Positions 6,927 to 8,845 of a stretch of 8,845 nt of DNA are shown here, one piece after another. The stretch covers positions 1-8,845 of the forward strand of contig JANRJB010000049.1 in assembly GCA_033764265.1 (NCBI GenBank). The letters are read 5' to 3'. The position numbers were made by a program, and so were the translations under genes. This DNA is from VGEM01 sp033764265. Its GTDB lineage: Bacteria > Pseudomonadota > Alphaproteobacteria > Rhodospirillales > Rhodospirillaceae. How positions within the stretch are numbered: the stretch's first letter is position 1; every line of letters starts with the position of its first letter. The notes under the pieces are model-generated. The model saw only the letters and a program-made list of their open reading frames with translations. It did no database searches and had not been told where the DNA came from.

Positions 6927-6956
6927 GCCGCGCGACGAACGCCTGGCGTGCGCGGC
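6927..6956 (+). other. GC-rich hairpin after the regulator gene
   Basis: GCCGCGC (6927-6933) pairs with GCGCGGC (6950-6956), and inside it ACGCC (6939-6943) faces GGCGT (6945-6949). It lies 17 bp after the regulator stop. There is no U-tract, so it is at best a weak terminator or a 3'-end stabilising structure. Confidence 0.3.
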
Positions 6957-6986
6957 TCGGCAAACCGCTCGCTCCGTCAACAGGGG

Positions 6987-7015
6987 TTGGTAACCTGTTT
7001 TCGCGGAGATACAAG
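6987..7015 (+). promoter_or_regulatory. Candidate promoter of the monooxygenase gene
   Basis: TTGGTA (6987-6992), 17 bp, then TACAAG (7010-7015): each hexamer matches 4 of 6 consensus bases. Transcription would start near 7022, which excludes the upstream in-frame ATG at 6948 as the translation start. The inverted repeat at 6994-7015 covers the spacer and -10, the position expected for a repressor site. Confidence 0.35.
6991..7015. promoter_or_regulatory. Operator-like site A upstream of the monooxygenase gene
   Basis: TAACCTGTTT, 8 nt, then ATACAAG. It matches 17 of 25 positions of site B upstream of the receptor gene (8292-8316), with the matches concentrated in the outer arms and identical spacing. 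As a palindrome it is imperfect (about 6 of 11 pairs). A shared regulator is inferred; the adjacent GntR protein is the obvious candidate, although GntR sites usually have a shorter spacer. Confidence 0.5.
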
Positions 7016-7039
7016 TGGGCGCCGCTTGGCGCGATTGAT

Positions 7040-7048
7040 GAGGCGAGG
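7040..7048 (+). promoter_or_regulatory. Ribosome binding site favouring the TTG start of the monooxygenase
   Basis: GAGGCGAGG holds two GAGG cores, ending 9 and 4 nt before the TTG at 7053. The competing ATG at 7038 has no such sequence before it. Confidence 0.4.
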
Positions 7049-7052
7049 ACAC

Positions 7053-8219
7053 TTGGCCAACATTGACGTTGATGTAGCGGTCATTGGCGCGGGAATCGGC
7101 GGTCTGACCGCCGCGCTGGCCCTGCAGCGCGCCGGCCGGTCGGTGGCGGTGTTCGAGCAGGCCGACCGCTTCGGCGAGGTCGGCGCCGGCATCATGCTCA
7201 CCCCCAACGCCTCGCGGGTGCTGATCGACCTCGGGCTCGGCGAGCGACTGGCGGACCACGGCACGCGGCCACGCGCGACCGTTTATCGCCGATACGATAA
7301 CGGCGAGATCATGACCGAAGCCCGCGTCGGCGAAGACTCGGAGGCGCGGTTCGGCGCGCCCCAGTACCAGATCCATCGCGCCGACCTGCACGACCTGCTG
7401 CGCCGGGCGGTCGACGCGCGCGACCCAGACTGCATGCGCACCGGTCACGCCCTGGCGGAGATCGCCCAGCGCGACGGGTCCGCCGAGGTGGCGTTCGCCC
7501 ACGGCGGGTCGGTCGTCGCCCGCGCGGTGATCGGTTGCGACGGCATCCACTCGCGCACGCGCGCGATCCTGATCGGCGCCGAGCGGCCGCAATTCACCGG
7601 CCAAGTGGCGTATCGCGGTTTGGTGCCCGCGTCCGTGCTGCCGGATCACATGCTGGCGCATGCGTCCGCCGTTTGGATCGGGCCCGATCGCCACGTCGTC
7701 CAGTACGCCGTGCGCGGCGGGCGGCTGATCAACTTTGTCGCCATCGTCGCCACCGAACGCTGGGAGGAAGAGGGCTGGAACATTCGCGCCCACGTCGGCG
7801 AACTGGTGGACCGCTTCGCCGGATGGCACCACGACCTGATCTCGCTACTGATGGGCACGCCCGATGGCGCCTGCTTCAAGTGGGGGCTGTTCGACCGCGA
7901 GCCGGTCGAGCGCTGGAGCTACGGCGTGGTGACGTTGCTGGGCGATGCGGCCCACCCGATGCTGCCGTTGATGGCGCAAGGCGCGGCCACGGCGATCGAG
8001 GACGGCTGCGTGCTGGCGCGCTGCCTGGCCCTGCCGGTGCCGGTGGCCGAGGCTCTGGCGCGTTACGACCGCGCGCGCATCAACCGCACCAGCAGCATTG
8101 TCCGCCGCTCGCGGGCCGCGAAAGACCTCTACCAGCGCGTGACCGGCGACAAGGCGCAGGAGCGCCGCGCCGCCACCGAGGACGTCTACGCCTACGATGC
8201 CCGCCTGGTGCCGGTCTGA
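7053..8219 (+). CDS. Class A FAD-dependent aromatic monooxygenase (salicylate hydroxylase-like)
   Basis: With the TTG at 7053 the protein is 388 aa (MANIDVDVAVIGAGIGG...). The start places the FAD motif GxGxxG at residues 12-17, as is usual. The ATG at 7038 would add five residues and cannot be excluded. All three class A hallmarks are present: the N-terminal Rossmann motif with its acidic end (AVFEQ), the DG motif IGCDGIHSRTR (Asp163-Gly164), and the second FAD-binding GD motif LLGDAAHPMLPLMAQGAA (Gly297-Asp298). The family uses NAD(P)H and O2 to hydroxylate, or decarboxylate and hydroxylate, aromatic rings in the cytoplasm; relatives include salicylate, 3-hydroxybenzoate and 6-hydroxynicotinate monooxygenases. 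Length is normal for the group and the domain looks complete. The exact substrate cannot be read. It sits between a GntR regulator and a TonB receptor and shares an operator-like site with the latter. Confidence 0.87.
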   Translation: MANIDVDVAVIGAGIGGLTAALALQRAGRSVAVFEQADRFGEVGAGIMLTPNASRVLIDLGLGERLADHGTRPRATVYRRYDNGEIMTEARVGEDSEARFGAPQYQIHRADLHDLLRRAVDARDPDCMRTGHALAEIAQRDGSAEVAFAHGGSVVARAVIGCDGIHSRTRAILIGAERPQFTGQVAYRGLVPASVLPDHMLAHASAVWIGPDRHVVQYAVRGGRLINFVAIVATERWEEEGWNIRAHVGELVDRFAGWHHDLISLLMGTPDGACFKWGLFDREPVERWSYGVVTLLGDAAHPMLPLMAQGAATAIEDGCVLARCLALPVPVAEALARYDRARINRTSSIVRRSRAAKDLYQRVTGDKAQERRAATEDVYAYDARLVPV

Positions 8220-8291
8220 CACCTTGCGGATTGCTGCAAGCACGGCCCCAGCCCCGGCCATTACGCATTGCAGGGGGATGACGGTCTCAGT

Positions 8292-8316
8292 TAACCTGTA
8301 TCTTGGCAAATACAGG
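8292..8316. promoter_or_regulatory. Operator-like site B upstream of the TonB receptor gene
   Basis: CCTGTAT (8295-8301), 8 nt, ATACAGG (8310-8316): a perfect 7-bp inverted repeat preceded by TAA, centred about 50 bp before the receptor start. It shares TAACCTGTNT and ANATACANG, with the same spacing, with site A before the monooxygenase gene. A regulator-binding site acting on both genes is the likely meaning. No strong separate -35/-10 pair is evident here. Confidence 0.55.
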
Positions 8317-8319
8317 GGC

Positions 8320-8337
8320 GGCCCGCCCAGGCGGGCC
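8320..8337 (+). promoter_or_regulatory. Perfect GC hairpin in the receptor leader
   Basis: GGCCCGCC-CA-GGCGGGCC is an 8-bp perfect inverted repeat, all G/C. It starts 3 bp after operator-like site B and ends 7 nt before the Shine-Dalgarno. With a sterically allowed loop it still gives 6-7 GC pairs. It could limit translation, stop transcription weakly, or protect the mRNA 5' end. No T-run follows. Confidence 0.5.
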
Positions 8338-8344
8338 CGGCAAC

Positions 8345-8351
8345 GGAGGGG
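8345..8351 (+). promoter_or_regulatory. Ribosome binding site of the TonB receptor gene
   Basis: GGAGGGG ends 3 nt before the ATG at 8355 (GGAGG is 5 nt away). It decides the start; the signal peptide begins right after that ATG. Confidence 0.65.
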
Positions 8352-8354
8352 ATC

Positions 8355-8845
8355 ATGGCGGTTCAAGTGGATGCGCGGCGCAGGCGCGTGACGCGAGGCG
8401 GCCGGTTGCGGGCCGGTGCGGCCGCGGCGATCCTGCTTGGCGTGACGCTGGGCGAAGCGCCGGTGCTGGCGCAAGGGGCGGCCATGATCGAGGAGATCAT
8501 CGTCTCGGCCCGCAAGCGCGAAGAAAACCTGCAGACCGTGCCGGTGGTGGTTTCAGCCTTCACCGAGGAAAGCTTGAAGCGCCTGCAAGTGCGTGACCTG
8601 CGCGACCTCGGCATGCTGACCCCGGGTTTCACGTTCGAAGGCTACGCCAACGGCGCCACGGCGACGCCGGTCATCCGCGGTCTGGCCGAACTCAACCTCA
8701 ACGATCTCGAGAACAACGTCTCAACATTCTTCGACGGCATTTACCTGCCGCGCAACTACATGACCGACCCCGGCCTGTTCGGGCTGGAACGGATCGAGAT
8801 CGTGAAAGGTCCGCAGAGCGCCACCTACGGCCGCAACGCCTTCGC
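8355..8845 (+). CDS. TonB-dependent outer-membrane receptor (N-terminal part, 3' end off the window)
   Basis: The frame is open from ATG 8355 to the window edge (163 codons). Residues 1-39 form a signal peptide: an Arg-rich start, the hydrophobic core AGAAAAILLGVTLG, and a likely cut after VLA. IEEIIVSARKREE (45-57) is a TonB box of the EEIIVSA type, which contacts TonB in the periplasm. The plug domain follows: NLQTVPVVVSAFTEESLKRL, VRDLRDLGMLTPGF, PVIRGLAE, and the conserved ERIEIVKGPQSATYGRNA near the edge. The 22-strand barrel would be encoded beyond the window; family members are typically 700-900 aa. They import siderophores, vitamins or other scarce organic compounds across the outer membrane. 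The operator-like site shared with the monooxygenase suggests the cargo may be an aromatic growth substrate, not iron. The substrate is an inference. Confidence 0.9.
   Translation, partial: MAVQVDARRRRVTRGGRLRAGAAAAILLGVTLGEAPVLAQGAAMIEEIIVSARKREENLQTVPVVVSAFTEESLKRLQVRDLRDLGMLTPGFTFEGYANGATATPVIRGLAELNLNDLENNVSTFFDGIYLPRNYMTDPGLFGLERIEIVKGPQSATYGRNAF

Noticed and set aside
8220..8290. Terminator after the monooxygenase gene
   Set aside because: Only short imperfect arms (CTTGC/GCAAG, GGCC/GGCC) and no T-run were found, so read-through into the receptor gene remains possible.

Overview
High-GC bacterial DNA, most likely from an alphaproteobacterium. This rests on composition, on two small conserved-hypothetical genes of a kind I associate with Rhizobiales and related orders, on an RTX protein with an alphaproteobacterial-style C-terminus, and on a TonB-dependent receptor, which implies a Gram-negative outer membrane. 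The lineage is an inference and the species cannot be named from the window.

Left part (1-3539, +): the 3' 1178 codons of a very large secreted protein whose start lies outside the window. It has long beta-solenoid-like repeats with a period of about 215 residues, then a 'PGNSPG' segment of the kind found near the end of autotransporter stalks. It ends in glycine/aspartate-rich RTX calcium-binding nonapeptides and a type I secretion-like tail instead of an autotransporter barrel. Facing it is a small minus-strand pair: a 45-residue, strongly basic protein (4058-3921) with a good Shine-Dalgarno, then a 103-residue charged, helical hypothetical protein (3879-3568). A perfect 18-bp dyad lies just upstream of the pair.

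Right part (4323-8845, all +): an exported protein made of two tandem alpha/beta-hydrolase domains, of which only the second keeps the nucleophile serine; a GntR/HutC-type regulator with its own sigma70-like promoter; a class A FAD-dependent aromatic-ring monooxygenase; and the first 163 codons of a TonB-dependent outer-membrane receptor. The monooxygenase and receptor genes each carry, shortly upstream of the start, a similar 22-bp interrupted palindrome with a CCTGTNT left arm and an ATACANG right arm. They therefore look co-regulated.

The simplest reading is a small uptake-and-catabolism locus for an aromatic or ester-containing compound. The receptor would import the compound, the exported hydrolase may cleave an ester or related bond, the monooxygenase hydroxylates the ring, and the GntR protein or another factor controls the set. 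The substrate is not evident. No RNA genes, CRISPR arrays, insertion sequences or origins were seen.
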